Part shown: positions 1 through 12,585 of the stretch, in pieces
How the letters are laid out: every line of letters starts with the position of its first letter
Numbering within the stretch: position 1 is the stretch's first letter
NCBI GenBank assembly: GCA_003117195.1
Contig: BDSI01000018.1
Span: 100,230 to 164,229 of the forward strand
Direction of reading: 5' to 3'
DNA: 64,000 nt
Origin: Eudorina sp. 2006-703-Eu-15
Lineage: Eukaryota; Chlorophyta; Chlorophyceae; Chlamydomonadales; Volvocaceae
Made by a program: the position numbers and the translations under genes
Notes under the pieces: model-generated
The model's input: only the letters and a program-made list of their open reading frames with translations
What the model was told of the DNA's origin: nothing
The model's database searches: none

Positions 1-285
1 TTCCCAGTCCCTTCCCCCCTTCCCAGTCCCCCCTTCCCAGTCCCCCTTCCCAGTCCCCCCTTCCCAGTCCCTTCCCCCTTCCCAGTCCTTCCCCCCCTTC
101 CCAGTCCTCCCCCTTCCCAGTCCCTTCCCCCTCCCGTCCCTTCCCCCCTTCCCAGTCCCTTCCCCTTCCCAGTCCCTTCCCTTCCCAGTCCCTTCCCCTT
201 CCCAGTCCCTCCCAGTCCCTTCCCCCTTCCCAGTCCCTTCCCCCTTCCAGTCCCTTCCCTCCCCTTCCCAGTCCCTTCCCCAGTC
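1..285. repeat. Pyrimidine-rich minisatellite (CCCTTCCCAGTC-type)
   Basis: Imperfect tandem copies of a unit close to CTTCCCAGTCCC fill the left edge. On the minus strand this lies inside the intron that follows the last visible exon (314-492) of the At5g03900-like gene. It starts about 25 bases after that exon's 5' splice site and continues off the window. Unit length varies through changes in C-run length. Confidence 0.9.
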
Positions 286-3200
286 CCACCCACCCTGCCC
301 ACCCCGGCCCCACCTGACGGCGGGGATGGAGAAGAACGCCCCCGCGTACAGCTGCAGCGGCCCCAACAGCTGCGCGATGAAGCCCAGGCCCTGCATGGCC
401 AGCAGGGCGGGACCGCGGGGGTCCGCCAGCAGCCCCGACAGGACCGCCACACCCACCAGGTTGAACAGGCCCAGCGCGATGACACCAGCCACCTGCGGGG
501 CGACCGGGGCATCGGGGACAGACAGGCACGCGGGTGGCATCACCGGGTGGGTGAGATCCCATCACCGCTGTGCGATCACCAGGAGCTGTCCTCGCGGCTC
601 GCTCTACCCGCCGTCCCAAATCCCCAGTCCTTACGGAGTCCTGCGACCTTGCCAAAATACCGCTCAGGCCGCGCCGATCCGTGACCTCGAGCTGTGGACT
701 CGACTGGGCACCACCCCTGCCAGCGAGGAGCAGCAGCTTTCCATGGGGACGTGGTCTCCCCGGCGCCCGGCCCTTGAGCCCCACCTGTCCAGCGGAGGCG
801 GCGCTGAGGTCCCAGGTCTGCTCCAGGGGCACGTTCCAGGTCTGTGTGGCAGCCCTGGAGCGACCGCGGAACAACGTCTGCGGTGCGTCGGGCGGGCGGG
901 CGGGAGCAGGGGAGGGTGTGGGGACGAGTTAGGTGCTGGAAGTGGGTCGTCGTGGTGAGTTACCAGCGCGGGTGCAGGGGAGTATAGTGCTGGTGCAGGG
1001 TAGGGACAGTGCGCCCCACATGCTTTGGTTGGGGGCAGGCGACCGCACCGGCAGCCGCCAGCACTCCCTCGGGCACACGGCGCCCGACTCTGCTGTCAGC
1101 TGCGAGCAGCCGGGCAGCGCACCTTCCCGCAGATTCGGTACATCTGTAGTTCTGTACGCCCAAGATTCCAGTGCCTTTCGCCCTGAGCAGAAGCCCCATT
1201 CCCTACCCCAGGTAACCAACCCCAGGTGTACCCAACATCGACCCGCGGCCCCTCGGCTGTCTGCGGGAGCTCACCTCCAGAACCTGCCCACGCAGTCCGC
1301 CTAGTACCCAACCCTCGACCTTTTCGAGGACGTTCTTCCCCCGGCAGCGGTCTGGGCTGTTTCCACTTCAATCCCCTCGCAGCCCCTGCCGCGGGCAAGC
1401 GCCGTCTGGAACCCACCGGCGCCTTGACGCCGGTCTTCTGCAGCGCCGGGAAGCGGTACAGGATGCGGCCCCCGTCGTCCACCTGGGGCTCCCCGCCAAA
1501 CTTGATGAGCGCCGGCAGCACGAAGCTTTCGTCAGGGTACGGAATGTACGGCTCACCGCTGCCGGCGCGCGGGATGCGCGCGGGCTCTGGCGGGTCCAGG
1601 AAGGGCGCCATCTCCTCTGCGGTCACAACGCCGCCCCTGAGGCCAGCCACGCGACCGAGGAAGTCGGTGGACGAGCAACTTTCAGCTGCAGCCGGTGGGT
1701 TGACCGACGGCCCTCGTCCCATTTGCCCGCCTTTACAAGCCAGGCGCGGCTCATATGCAATGCGAATAATTGAGGTCCGGCTCCTGGTGTTCTCCCCTCC
1801 AGGTGTTCTCCCCATCCTCCTTTGATTCGGCCGGATCTGAGTCGCGCCGATGTCACAGCGGAACTAGCAATACCGTTCGCCAGCGGTGTCTTTTCTCCCT
1901 GCTGCGCACCCGGTGCTCTAAGCCCAGTCGTTCCGACCTCGGAAATGCGGCCGCCCGCGAGCTGCCTCGCAGCACCCACCCGCCGGACCCGGCCGCTCTC
2001 ACTTTTGGCGGATCATGGCGCCCAGCTCCTGCCAGCGACGCTCGTCGTAGCCCTCGTTGGGGTCTCCGTCCCCAAACACGAAGGAAAACACCGCCTCCAC
2101 GAAGTTCATGCCGCCGCCCTCACTGATGCGGCTGGCGCGCCGCCTGCAGCACCGGGAGTCGGGGCGGCGGGGGGCCACGGCACATAAATACCGCTTCAAG
2201 CCGCTTCAACACTGCGTGGTCCCAATCGCTGACCTGATTTAACGCGCAGCGCCAGCCCCAACTCGGGCGCTCCTCGTGATTCCGCACGGCTGCCTCCCAG
2301 CGCCCTCCACCCCGCTGCCGGGCCGCAGATATGCAGACCTGGACCGACGTGCCCCGACCCCTTTCCGTCTCTGCAGGGCTGCACAGCACCTCCCACTGTC
2401 CCCACGAATCTCCCGGTCCCCCCTGCTCGACCAGGCTGCGGCAACACGAATGCGTGCCGCTCCCGCCAGGCTCGCCACCCTCCCCGGTTTCCTCGGCTTC
2501 CCCTCCCCTTTCGCCATTCCTTCCCGTCTCCTTGCCCCAGGAACATACCGCAAGGTGCCGCTGTGTTCGTACCTGTCGTAGTACGGGTCCCAGAACCAGA
2601 ACAGATCCATGGGGTCCATGAACACCGCCACACCGCCGTGGCCCCGGCGGCGGTCATCCCGGTCGTCACTGCGGCTGCTGAGCAGCACCGCGACGGCCAG
2701 CCACACCAGCACCACGGAGGCGATGAGGGCGCTGCCGAACGCGATGCGCGTCAAGTAGGACAGCACGCCCACGAAGCGGCGGAACAGGGGGGCCAGGCGG
2801 ATGAGGAGCGAGCGGCTGCGGAGGCGGTTGCGGAAGTCGGACGAAAAGCCGTACACCACCTCGCCCTCCGCGGAGACCTGTCAGGGGCCCGCCGGGGGAG
2901 GACGCGGACGCGAGAGTGGGAAGAGCTGGGCGCGAGGGTGGGTCAGGAGCAAGGGCGGACGACTGAGGGCAGTCTTTTGGCGTTCCGTGATTGCGCCGTG
3001 CCGTACCTTGAGTGAGGCCGCCGTATCGTACGCCAGGGCCTTGAGGGCCTCGTCCGCGTCCGCCAGCTTCACTCCGGCTTTGGCTGCCACGTCGCCCAAC
3101 TGCACAGCGACCGGAGGGGCACGGCGGCCGGGGTTATGCCCACCTCCATGATGAGGTTTCCTGACCCGCTCAATCAACAAGGCGTGTCGGCCTTTGTGGC

Positions 3201-4004
3201 GATGGGCCGCCCCCCGTTTCCTTCACCTCCTCCACCGGGGCGATGAGGCTCAAAGTCAGCGAGATGGAATCTGTTCGAGCGGTCATTCCGCCTCGTCAAG
3301 CTTTCCCCAGCCGCCCGTCTACTGAGGCCGCCCATTCGACCAATGCGCCCAACCGACCCAGGTGCCTCTTCAATGGGGCTCAACGGCAGGGTCAGTTCAA
3401 TCAAAGCCCACCGCGGCCCTGCAGAGAACCTTTTCCCCGACCACCAGCTCGCCACGACCGGCCGACACGGCACGCCCCCACTGCCTATTCGTTTCTGGAG
3501 CGGGCTTTTTCTTTGTGATCCCCACTGCCCACCCCTCCAACGCACCGTGACCCTGCCCCCCAGTCGGTCCACCGCGTCCTCCACCCGCTCCCTCAGGTTG
3601 GGGTCCAGCCGGTTACTCTGCAGCCCCGCCTCTCGCCGCACTAGCTCCACAGCGTTGGGGACCCACTTCGCGGGGCTGGATGAGGAGGATGAGGGGGAGG
3701 CGCGGGTGGACTGCAGGGCGCCTCTGCTGCTGCTGCTGCTGCTGCTGCCGCCGCTCGTGCTAGTGCGGACAGGGCTCGCGTGACCCAGATGGGAGCTTCG
3801 CGAGCACGGCCATGAGGCGACTGTTGCCCTGGGACCCGGCCATGAAGTTGCCGGAAGGCAGACTGCAGGATAGCGTGCTTGGTGCGCCCGTGCGGAGGCC
3901 ACCAGGGCGCATCGTGGTGCGAAGCTGGGGCGGTTATGCTGGTTGTAAGGGCGTATCAACCCTGGCAGGGGAGAATTGCTGCAACGCAGAGATGCAGCCT
4001 GCAT
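1..4004 (-). CDS. At5g03900-like plastid membrane protein (3' end off window)
   Basis: Homologue of the uncharacterised chloroplast protein At5g03900 of Arabidopsis (often labelled 'iron-sulfur cluster biosynthesis family'); molecular role unknown. Minus-strand exons: 3546-4004, 3007-3099, 2549-2877, 2003-2143, 1417-1678, 1123-1182, 785-877, 314-492, all phase-consistent; the C-terminus continues left of position 1. The start is the ATG at 4004, which gives a Ser/Ala/Arg-rich N-terminus like a plastid transit peptide. Hallmarks in order: LGDVAAKAGVKLADADEALK; a membrane helix around FGSALIASVVLVWLAVAVLL; DPMDLFWFWDPYY; MNFVEAVFSFVFGDGDPNEG; GGVVTAEEMAPFLD; DESFVLPALIKFGG; ILYRFPALQKTG; and a second membrane segment VAGVIALGLFNLVGV followed by LQLYAGAFFSIPAVR. 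These match the plant family closely. The acceptor before 1678 (AAAG) and the 20-codon exon 1123-1182 are the least certain parts. It shares an upstream region with the DXO gene. Confidence 0.85.
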
Positions 4005-4723
4005 CTCCTTGCCTGAAGCCTATTGGGCTTGACCGGGCGGCCCCGCTGGCGTGAGGCTGCAGGAGGCCGCTGGTGGCCTGCTGGAAACCTCCGCGCAACT
4101 GGTTGAGCCTACGGAACAAAACCCCTTGGCCCTGTCCACAGGCGTTCCACTATGTTGCCCGATGAACCGATACTCCTTGGTGTCTGAATTCGCAGAAGCC
4201 TGGTATATTTATGTAAGCTGAAGTCACGCACTGTAAATGGTATGTTGCTCTCAGGCAACGTGCGAAACGGAGTAGACTCGTCCCCTATACTTTGCAAGGA
4301 CGACAAATACTTACACACATCCAATACGGATTGATGCTTGCGCACTTTTGTCTGGGAACACAGACAGTTGGAATTCTTACGGCAGTCAAAATAGAAAAAC
4401 CAACAATACGTTTTACAGTTATCTTGCTGTCATGCACAGTGCAGTCCAACGGTGCTTTCGAGCCGAACCCTGACGAACCCTGTTGAATATTGCCGTAATA
4501 TCGTACCGACGTGAGACTTCCTTCCTTCAGTGACCGAGAAGCAATTGCCTTACGGTCAAACTCGAACACTGCGATTGGGGAGTTGCCGCTCTTGGTTGCC
4601 CATACTTGATCGCATATGTTTTGCATTTCGCCGACAGCCAACCCCTGGTATTGAGCGGGGGAATTGGAAAAATGCGATAGATCTGTAATCCTAGCAGTTT
4701 AGTCTAAGGCTAAATTGCGCGCC
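4005..4723. promoter_or_regulatory. Divergent intergenic/promoter region
   Basis: About 720 bases lie between the ATG of the At5g03900-like gene (minus) and the ATG of the DXO gene (plus). Both promoters and 5' UTRs must lie here. Base composition is clearly more AT-rich than the flanking exons, especially 4180-4700. I see no convincing TATA box or coding potential. Confidence 0.5.
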
Positions 4724-7507
4724 ATGGCGGAGCAGTTTTTCTCCGTCGACGCCTGGAGCCGGGCCGACAGTCAGGCGAAGGTTTCCCAGCAGCATGTATC
4801 CCTCAGCCTGCCAGAGCAGATTTTCTGCTGGACGCGGACTACCGCGAGCACGGGCGGGGACTACCTCTACGGGGAAGCTTCGGGTGGGTTGCAAGGAACG
4901 CAAAAGACACGACCCAGATGGCCTTCCAGGGGACTGACGGGAAATGACTTACCTGTGCCCCTCACGGGGAAGCTGGCTCCGCACAGCGCGTGTAAAGTAT
5001 ACGGGGTAGAAGTTTGCTCCCTCCTGAGACAATTTTCTACCCGCCCCAGGTGAGCTAAAGCTGCTCCGAGCCCAGCAGTGGACGAGCAACCGTTCATCTC
5101 CAACCCGCGTTAGAAACTGCTGTCAGCCTCTCTACTCGCTCAAACTGTATCATACCATGAATGGCTGGCCCGAACAGGTCTGCGGTCGCTGGTGCCCGAT
5201 CCTGACGCGCTGCGCCACTCAAACCTAAATGAGGGTTACCCGGACGCGTTCGTACGGAAGGCTGACCCAGACGATGCCGTACCCGTGGACGTCATTCTGT
5301 ACGGCGCCGTGTTTGGCGGCGTGCAGCTGGACCGCGCAACCGTCGTGACGTTCCGTAACAACCTCAACAAGCTGCTGATGACGCCGCTGCAGCCGAACGA
5401 CCCGTGGGTCATTGACGCCGTGTGGCACGGCCGCACTTTGTACCTCGACATTGTCAAGCTGCCGGAGCAGCGGCAGCAGCCCGACCAGGACCGGTTCACC
5501 TACTACGGGTGGGTGGGTGAGTGGGTGGGTGGGTGGGTGGGTGGATGGCTGCTCCTCCGCCTACTCGGGCGTTTTCGCAGCAGGGAGCGGCCGCCACGGC
5601 GCCTGCGCGTCGCCATGGTGTGCTCTTGTTGTGGGCGGCACAAGCCCACGGGCCCTCCGACGTCCGCCCTACCCATGCTCCTGCCCCGCCGCTGCCTGCG
5701 GTACACACACGCCAGGTCCTCCCGGCCCCGTCCTCTGTCCCGTACGCGTCCGCAACGGCCCCCTGCTATTCCCTTGGCCCCCCCACATACATAGGTACAA
5801 GTTCGAGGCGCTGTGCAGCGGCCAGGACCCCTCCGAGCCGGTGGACAGTACCGGGGAGTTCGCCATCATGGTGCAGGCGAGCTAACTCGATCGCGCGAAC
5901 GCTGCCGGACGTTGGGCGCGGTTTATCGTGGACTTGGGCGGGGAGAAAGAAGCACCGCGGGGTGGCCGCGGTCTGGCCCGGCCCGGGAGGGACGGGGAGG
6001 TGGGTTGGGCCCCAACCCACCCACGGGCAACTTGACGGTGTATGTCGCCTTGATATGTAGCGCATGAGCGCAGGCCGGGCTGGTTAAGGTTCCGTGAGTC
6101 GCTGCACTCTGCTGCTGTGTGGCCTCCTCATCTGGGCTCCTTCTCCGCCCTGCAGTGCCGCCCGCCCGCGCTGGTGCCCTCTGACGGCGCCCCCGCCCCC
6201 GCCGCTCCCCACGCCCCACTCCCCCCTCGCCCCGCTGCCCCCGGGCAGGTGCGTCTGGGGCGGCACCTGGTCCTGATGGCGGCCGAGGTGGACGCCTGGG
6301 AGCCCCCTCCCGAGGACCTGAAGGACCCCCGGGGCGAGTACGTGGGCTACGTGGAGCTCAAGACGTACGTGTGAGTGCGGGTGGGGTGGGACGTCACTGG
6401 GGTGAGAGGGTTGAGGTTGGGGTCGGGTGAGATGGATAAAGAGTCGGAGGTGCTCCAGCTGGCGGGCAGCAGGGTGGGAGCATGGGGGCAGCTGGGTGGT
6501 CTGTGGGTGCACACCACGCGATGTTTGATGGTGGCTGGTGGCGCACCCCTACTGTTATGGGTTTGGGGCGAGGTGGTGGGTGGGTCGGAGGCGGGGCCGC
6601 AGATCACGCAGGTGGGTGGTGGTCTCGGGGACGCAGCGGTCGCCGTCGCTTGCCCCTTGACCCTCCTCTCGTCACTCCCATCGAGAGGGTGGTGCCGCTT
6701 GCCGGGCGGGGTGCTTGCAGGTTGCCCCAGAACGAGCGGGCCGAGGAGCGGCTGTACCGGGACAAGTACCCCCGGTGGTGGGTGCAGTCCTACCTGGCGG
6801 GGGTACCCACGCTGGTGCTGGGGGCCAGGGACCGCAGCGGCATACTGCAGAAGGTGAGCTCGCCGAGCAGGAGCGGCAGGCGGGGAGGCGGGCTCGGGGC
6901 TTCAAGGCTGGCTGCACCCGCGCAGCCCATCCGCACCCCCACGTCGCTTCCTGTGAACCTGCTCCCGTGCAGCTTTAGTACGCTTAGCCATGCCGTATAC
7001 CCTCCTTGCCGCGCTTGACTGCCCTCTGCTCTGGCATTCAACACGGTTGTGTATGTCCACCAACGCCCTATGCCCCTCCTGCCCGGGACCCAACCTCCCA
7101 TGCATGAATATGTCTACCGATGTCCGATACCCCCCAGCCCCCCTGCACCACGCCGATGCTCCCCCCCCCTCGCCCCTGGTCCCTCACCCCGACTCGGCCC
7201 CCCTCGCCCCCCTTAGATCGAACGGCTGCCGGTCACGCGGCTGCCCTCCCTGGCGCGGGAGAAGGGCCAGCCCTTCGACGCCTTCCAGCTGCTGCGCTTC
7301 GGCGACGCGGCGCTCGAGTGGATGACGTCCACCGCGGCGAGCCACCCGGGGGAGCACATGCGCTTCGCCTACGTGCCGGAGCGCCGATGCATCACGGCGG
7401 TGGCGCTGGGGCCGGGGGAGGGGGACCTGCCGGCGAGGGTGGCCATGGCGCTGGCACCGCCGCCGACAGAGGACGGCGGCGGCGGGGATGACGAGGCGAT
7501 GGGCTGA
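4724..7507 (+). CDS. DXO1: DXO/Rai1-family decapping exoribonuclease
   Basis: Predicted 372-residue enzyme of the DXO/Rai1/Dom3Z family, which removes incomplete or NAD caps from RNA 5' ends and degrades the transcript; in plants DXO1 also supports cap methylation. Exons: 4724-4883, 5178-5508, 5795-5876, 6249-6370, 6721-6853, 7217-7507 (TGA); all phases join. Family landmarks: VVTFRNNLNKLLMTPL, FTYYGYKFEALC, MVQVRLGRHLVLM running into AEVD (the metal-binding E-x-D), VELKT (E-x-K), PRWWVQSYLAGVPTLVLGARD, and a C-terminal AFQLLRFGDAALEWM. It lacks the long N-terminal extension described for land-plant DXO1. The intron after 5876 starts with GC (CAG/GCGAGC) and ends at AG 6248. The intron after 5508 begins with a GGGT array. 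Exon 2 carries a GACCCGTGGGTC palindrome (residues NDPWVID). Confidence 0.9.
5509..5549 (+). repeat. (GGGT)n array at the DXO exon-2 5' splice site
   Basis: The intron starts GTGGGT and continues as about nine GGGT-type units, with one GAGT and one GGAT variant. The repeat phase begins at the splice donor itself. Confidence 0.85.
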
Positions 7508-8395
7508 GTGCCGCCTGGCTCGCACACCGTGGCGGAGGCCCCCGGGTGTGATGAGCGGCCCAGGGTGCTGCAGGGCGACGGTGATTTGGATCTGGATCCA
7601 GATCTCTCATACGGTTCCGAGTCCGGGCTCTGGGGGCTGTGTTGCTGCTGCACCATGCGCATTGTTTGATGGGTCGCCGTCTGCAGGGACGGGACCCGTC
7701 CCTCAACTTGGCCGGGGGGGAGGGGGGTCGTTATCGTGGCAGCTGCGGCGGCTCCAGCAGTTGCAGCCAGGGCACTTGCAGGGCTGCGGATCAGAGGCAG
7801 GGCCGTTAATGCCAGAGCGGAGGTTGCGGCTCCGGTTCGGGATTGCGTGCGACGGGCGGATCGAGGAAAGGGACGCAGCGGGACGGTCAGGAGGGGGCAG
7901 CCTGGAGGGCGTTGGAGGAGTGCGCTGCGGGACTCGGAGCGTGTGGAGTTCTGGGTCGCAAGGGCGCCAGAAGTCCCCAGGATTTCGGAGTGGATTAAGG
8001 ATTAGCTCGGCAGCGTGTTGCTCTGTTGCATCCGACGGTTGAGCGCGGCCCACAAATTCTGTGTCCGCCATTCAGCTGTCCTGTGTCCGCTGTTCAGCTG
8101 ATCGATTTAAATACACGGGCACCACACAACTGTACCGTAAAAGCGGGACACATGACGTGGTGATCGCCGTCCATGCCAGGCTTGGGCGAAAACATTCGAC
8201 ATTTTCGCGATTCACGGGCATGCGCACATGAAGTTGCAGCCACTTCTGTTTATAACGAGCAGATGATCAAAACATCGACATCTAAACCGCGGGCGTTGCC
8301 ATGACCAGAACCAGTCGACCTAATCGCCCCTGGGAAACCCACAACTCATCTGCTTCCAGCCTACTGCGTCTGCACCGCGAACCCATAAGCACAAG
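7508..8395. other. Gene-free stretch between DXO and TMBIM genes
   Basis: Presumed 3' UTR of the DXO gene and 5' region of the TMBIM gene, both on the plus strand. G-rich 7508-8030, then AT-richer 8080-8300. No protein family, tRNA or TGTAA-type poly(A) signal was recognised. Confidence 0.4.
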
Positions 8396-11238
8396 ATGCA
8401 GCGCCCCGCGTCCTTGTCGCCCTTCGCGCTGTACGCCGGGCCGCTGATCACCACCTCCATCGCGGCGGCCGCCGCGGGCCCGTCCGCCGCCTCCACAGCT
8501 GAACCTGAACCTGAACTTGGTCCTCACGGGCAAGAAGACATCGCTCCAGCAGCACCAGCAGTAGCACAGGGCGACGGAAACAATGACAACGCAAGCAACG
8601 GCAACGCCGCAAACGCGCATGCTTGCGGGGCGCAACCGCACCCCGGCGGGTCGCCCAGCGGTGTGGGGCCTGGACACCGGCAGCGGGGCCCCAGACCGTC
8701 CGCTGACCCGCAGCAGCTGTCCGACTACGCGATCGCGCTCTACCAGGAGCTGCAGGCGGCGGAGCCGCCCAGCCCGGACACGTCCACGCCCGGCGTGAGG
8801 CGGCCGCCGCCGCCGCAGACGCCGGTGACGCCGGTGACCCGTGGGTCGGCGTGGTCACCCTCGTGGCCGTTCCCCTGGAGCAATGGGTCGCCCGCTGCCG
8901 CGACGCCGGCGGGGGCGGGGGCGGCGCTGTCGCAGCAGTCCTCGCAGTGGCTGTTCAACACGCGGGAGTACGGCTATTACAATCTGCACGACCAGTCTTC
9001 CGTACAGGAACAGCTGATCACTGGGTACTACACGTCCTCGCCGTACATCTCCACGCGTGAGTGACGCGCTAGCGCTGTGTTAGGCACCCTGAAAACCGCT
9101 GCGGGGGAGGACGGGGGAAGAAATGCTGTACGGGGTAGCCCGGCTTGCGCTCCCAAAGTCATGGCTGACCAGAGCAGGAGGCCGCCTCGTGTCTGCCACC
9201 AAGATCTTCTGAACCGTGGGTCGGTCGGTGAGGTCCGAGGAGCGCAGTGCGTCCTGCTGGGGCCACCCCAGGCAAGACGGCGCCGCGTACCTATTCCCCA
9301 AAACGGCGCCACGCCATGCATGAGTGAATCGGAGGTCACATTGGAGCCTAAAAGTCATCGGCGACAGCAGGAGCCTCCGCATCATGCCATCCGTGCAGTC
9401 AGTGCCCGTCACTACCAGTGCACCTAGGGCAGAGCCCCCCCCTCTGCTGGTGATGTGGGTCGCAGGCTCCTATCGCAACTCGGCTTTGCCGCCCACACCG
9501 CCACCCAGCAGCTGGCTGCAGGTCAACGCGGCGTCAGGGACACACGTGCAGGTACGGCAGGTACGGGAGGTACGGCACGTACGGGGGGAGTCGTCAGCGT
9601 CCGGGGTCACCGAGCAGATCAGAGATGCGCCGGTCCGTGTCGGTCTCCCGAAGTGCCCTAAGGGAAGCGATTGGCCCTGACGCCGGGTCCTAGGAGAATC
9701 TCCTCCTCCACCTTGTGCGGTGCGATTGGAGGAGACCAGATCCCGAGGTATGGTAATGGACCGCCCGCGCGGGGGCCGGTCGACGGCAGGGGCGGCAGCC
9801 GTCGCCTATCTGCCGGGCATGCTGCTTCCCTTCAGGGAAATGACGCAGCCGAGACGTGCGCCGGTGGCTTTTGCATTGCAGCAGCTACAACCAATCCTGT
9901 AGGACGCTTGTACGTATGCACACACGTCGTACTCCTACAGCCACTGTCTTCTCGCCGGACAATCTACCGCCGCCGCCGCCGCCGCCGCTGATGAGGTGCA
10001 GATGCGCAACCGCTTCCTCCGCAATGTGTTCGGGCTGCTGTCGCTGTCGCTGGCCGCCGCCGCGGGTGCGGGCACGGCGGTGCTGGCCGCCCCGCCCGAC
10101 GTAGCCCGCCGACTGCTGCTGGCACAGCCCTGGGTGCTGCACCTGACCCTGGTGCTGACCCTTGGGACACTGCTGCTGTTGGCGCTGTCCGAGCGACTGA
10201 GGCGGCCGCACCCGCACAGCCTGCTGGCGTTCGCAGGTGGCCGCGCAGCCGCTCCGGGGGGGGGGGGAAGACGAAGAGCGGCGCCCGCGGCGTGGGTCGC
10301 TCCTGGGCCGATCATTTTTCTGACACATTGCCATCATCGGGTTCCTTCCCAGTTGATGCCCGATTCGCATCGTGCGCTGGCGGTGGCGTGGCTGTCCTGA
10401 GTTGAGTAAGTTCCGGCGGGTATTCCCGCCAAACAAACTTCAGGTGATGCTGCTGCTGCTGCTGTGACGGCATCCACTGCGCCCTCGGGTTACTGGCGTG
10501 GCTTCGCCATGGCGCCTGACTGGCTGCCCCACCGCCCCACCGCCCCACCGCCCCACCGCCCCACCGTTCGCTGCGACCTGAAAGGTCAAGCAGAGGAGGT
10601 CTTAGGACCCCCCCCCCGCGTCCGTTGTCTGTCCCCCGCTCCCCGCAGCCTTCGCCACCGGCCAGGCGCTGCTGGTGGCCTCCGCCACCGCCGCCCTGGG
10701 CACCTGCCTGCTGGTCCAGGCGGTGGGGTTGGCGGCCCTGGCCCTGGCCTGTGTGGCGGCATGCGCACAGCTGCTGGGGCGCCTAGCGGACCTGACGGCG
10801 GGGGCGGGCATCGCCTGGTGCTGCGCCGCCGTCGTGCTCGGTTGGGCCGGTGGCGCGGCGCTGGAGGCCGTCACCGCGGCCAGCGGCGGCGGCGGCGGCG
10901 GCGGCGCCGCCGCCGCCTGTGGTGCCGCCGCCGCGGCGGGGTTGGGCCGCTGTAGCTGGGTGGGTCACGCGGCCGCCGCCGCCGCCGCCGCGGCGGCGGC
11001 GTTCTCCATGTACGCCGTCGTGGACGTGCTGGCGCTGTTGTACGGCAGGCACGCGTATGCCGTACACGTGGACGAGCACGTGTTTGCTGCTCTGGGGGTG
11101 TACCTGGACCCTCTCAATATGGCGCTGCTCGGGCTGCACCGCTTGCAGCTGGCCATGATCCGAAGGGGGCGGGCGCGGGGGCAGGGCCATGGTCCGGGTC
11201 CGGGACGGGACGCAACCACGGACTCGGAGACGGGGTGA
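8396..11238 (+). CDS. TMBIM/Lifeguard (BAX inhibitor-like) membrane protein
   Basis: Transmembrane BAX-inhibitor-motif family, Lifeguard branch: polytopic ER/Golgi membrane proteins linked to Ca2+ leak and cell-death control. Exon 1 runs 8396-9056 (donor C/GTGAGTG) and encodes a hydrophilic Ser/Pro/Ala-rich N-terminus ending REYGYYNLHD...YYTSSPYIS. The core starts near 9996 with VQMRNRFLRNVFGLL and continues to 10236, then 10649-11238 (TGA). Family cues: LRNVFGLL (matches xRKVYxLL), PWVLHLTLVLTLGTLLLL, RRPHPHSLLAF, and a C-terminal HVDEHVFAALGVYLDPLNMALLGLHRL, equivalent to the conserved DEYxxAAxxLYLDxINLF. The 10649-11238 exon is enlarged by Gly and Ala runs between membrane helices. The joint between exon 1 (phase 1) and the 9996 exon does not close in phase, so a small exon in 9057-9995 is missing or one boundary is wrong. 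Confidence 0.78.
9057..9995 (+). other. TMBIM intron-1 region, possibly hiding a small exon
   Basis: This must contain at least one intron. Four GTACGG-type words cluster at about 9553-9590, in the pattern CAG/GTACGG, GAG/GTACGG. Candidate acceptors are CTACAG at 9940 and GATGAG at 9995, preceded by a CCG run. No unambiguous exon was found. Confidence 0.4.
10526..10566. repeat. (CCCCACCG)n minisatellite
   Basis: About five tandem copies of an 8-base CCCCACCG unit inside the TMBIM intron between 10237 and 10648. Confidence 0.8.
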
Positions 11239-12585
11239 GGAGGGGTGAGGGATGGGACGAGGTGGGGTAGGCGGCGGAATAGGGTGCGGTGCACCGACTG
11301 TCCTGTCGAATCCATGGGATCTGACTACCTGTCTCAGGCATCGCCATCCCCCCACTGGTCAACCAGGGAATTTTGAAAGAGACCATCCCCAACTCATCCC
11401 GAGGCAACCAGTCCGGCGGGAAGGGATGTCCAGGGCAGCCTCTGAATCTGGGCGTATGGGAGTCGGGGCGTGTGTGGGAGTCGGTCCTGTGGATGCAGGG
11501 GTGCATCCACCGCCCCGCGGGGTGCTCCTGGGGTGGGGTGGGAGGCCAACTCCGGAGGAGCAAGGGCTAGCGCTGCTGACCAGCCGCGCCGGCCACCAGG
11601 TGTGGGTGGGGTGTCTCCCTTGGACATGGGGCGAGGTGCATCAGGTACACGACGGGGCGACTGAGGTATTCGGTTTGTTCAAGCAGGTAGCGCAGCAGAC
11701 CGTGAGGTTGGTCTGAGGCGACACGGATGCGCCTGCCTGCTGTGCAGGGTCGTGGTCGTCGGCCGCGTTGGATTAACAGGGTACTTGGATTGGGATATTT
11801 GGATTTGGTACTTGGGTGCGGCGCTCGATGCCAGGGCTGCTGCTGGGCAGCTCCCCTGCCGCCGCACGCCTCCATTCGTGCAGCGTTTTCCTGCAGTGCG
11901 GCCGTTCGTTCAGTGCTCCATCAGCCCCCGCGCTGGTGCCTGCTTGGGTGGCTGAGGGGCTCGTTGGGTAGGGTAGGGTTGGGTTTATCGTTGCGTGGCG
12001 CCGCGAGGGTCCGAACGCCGACTTCCCGATGCAAATGAGTGGCACACCACGCAAGCTACCATCCCGTATGAACTAGTGACGGCACGACGCAATACGACGG
12101 CTGGCATGGACTTGACCATCAAACAACACCCAGCGGGCATACAGGAGGCCCCGCTTACCTGCAGGCGCTCCTCCGCAATGGGCATCTCGATATTTCATTT
12201 GGCCTAATAACAAGAGAGTACTCAGACGATACAGGACCACCGCAGTACGAGTGCAGACGAGGACCGTACTGCACGACGGGGCGCAGACACGCGCGGAAGA
12301 TATTGACAGATTTGGGCTTGCCTCGCAAATACAGTTTTGAGTGCGTTTGGAACAGAAGTAGTAATGAAGTTTGAGGTACTGTCGGCGGTTCTGCCAGAGC
12401 GTCAGAAGTTTGGATTTCAGATGACCGTTTTTTCAAGACCGTTGATGTCGGTTATGTTGCTACGAATTGAAGCCTACGATTCCGGCACATGATAGGTTGG
12501 CTGCAACTTTCCATCTTAAGTTTGGAAATTTAAGACCGTAGATAAGTACCCATCCATCTCGCCTGTTCAGGTGTGCGGCATTAAA
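11239..12585. other. Gene-free stretch upstream of the LRR gene
   Basis: Presumed TMBIM 3' UTR and upstream region of the LRR gene. Composition shifts to AT-rich from about 12000 to 12560. No coding family recognised. A CAG/GT just before the LRR ATG (12568-12572) could be an intron boundary in its 5' UTR. Confidence 0.35.
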
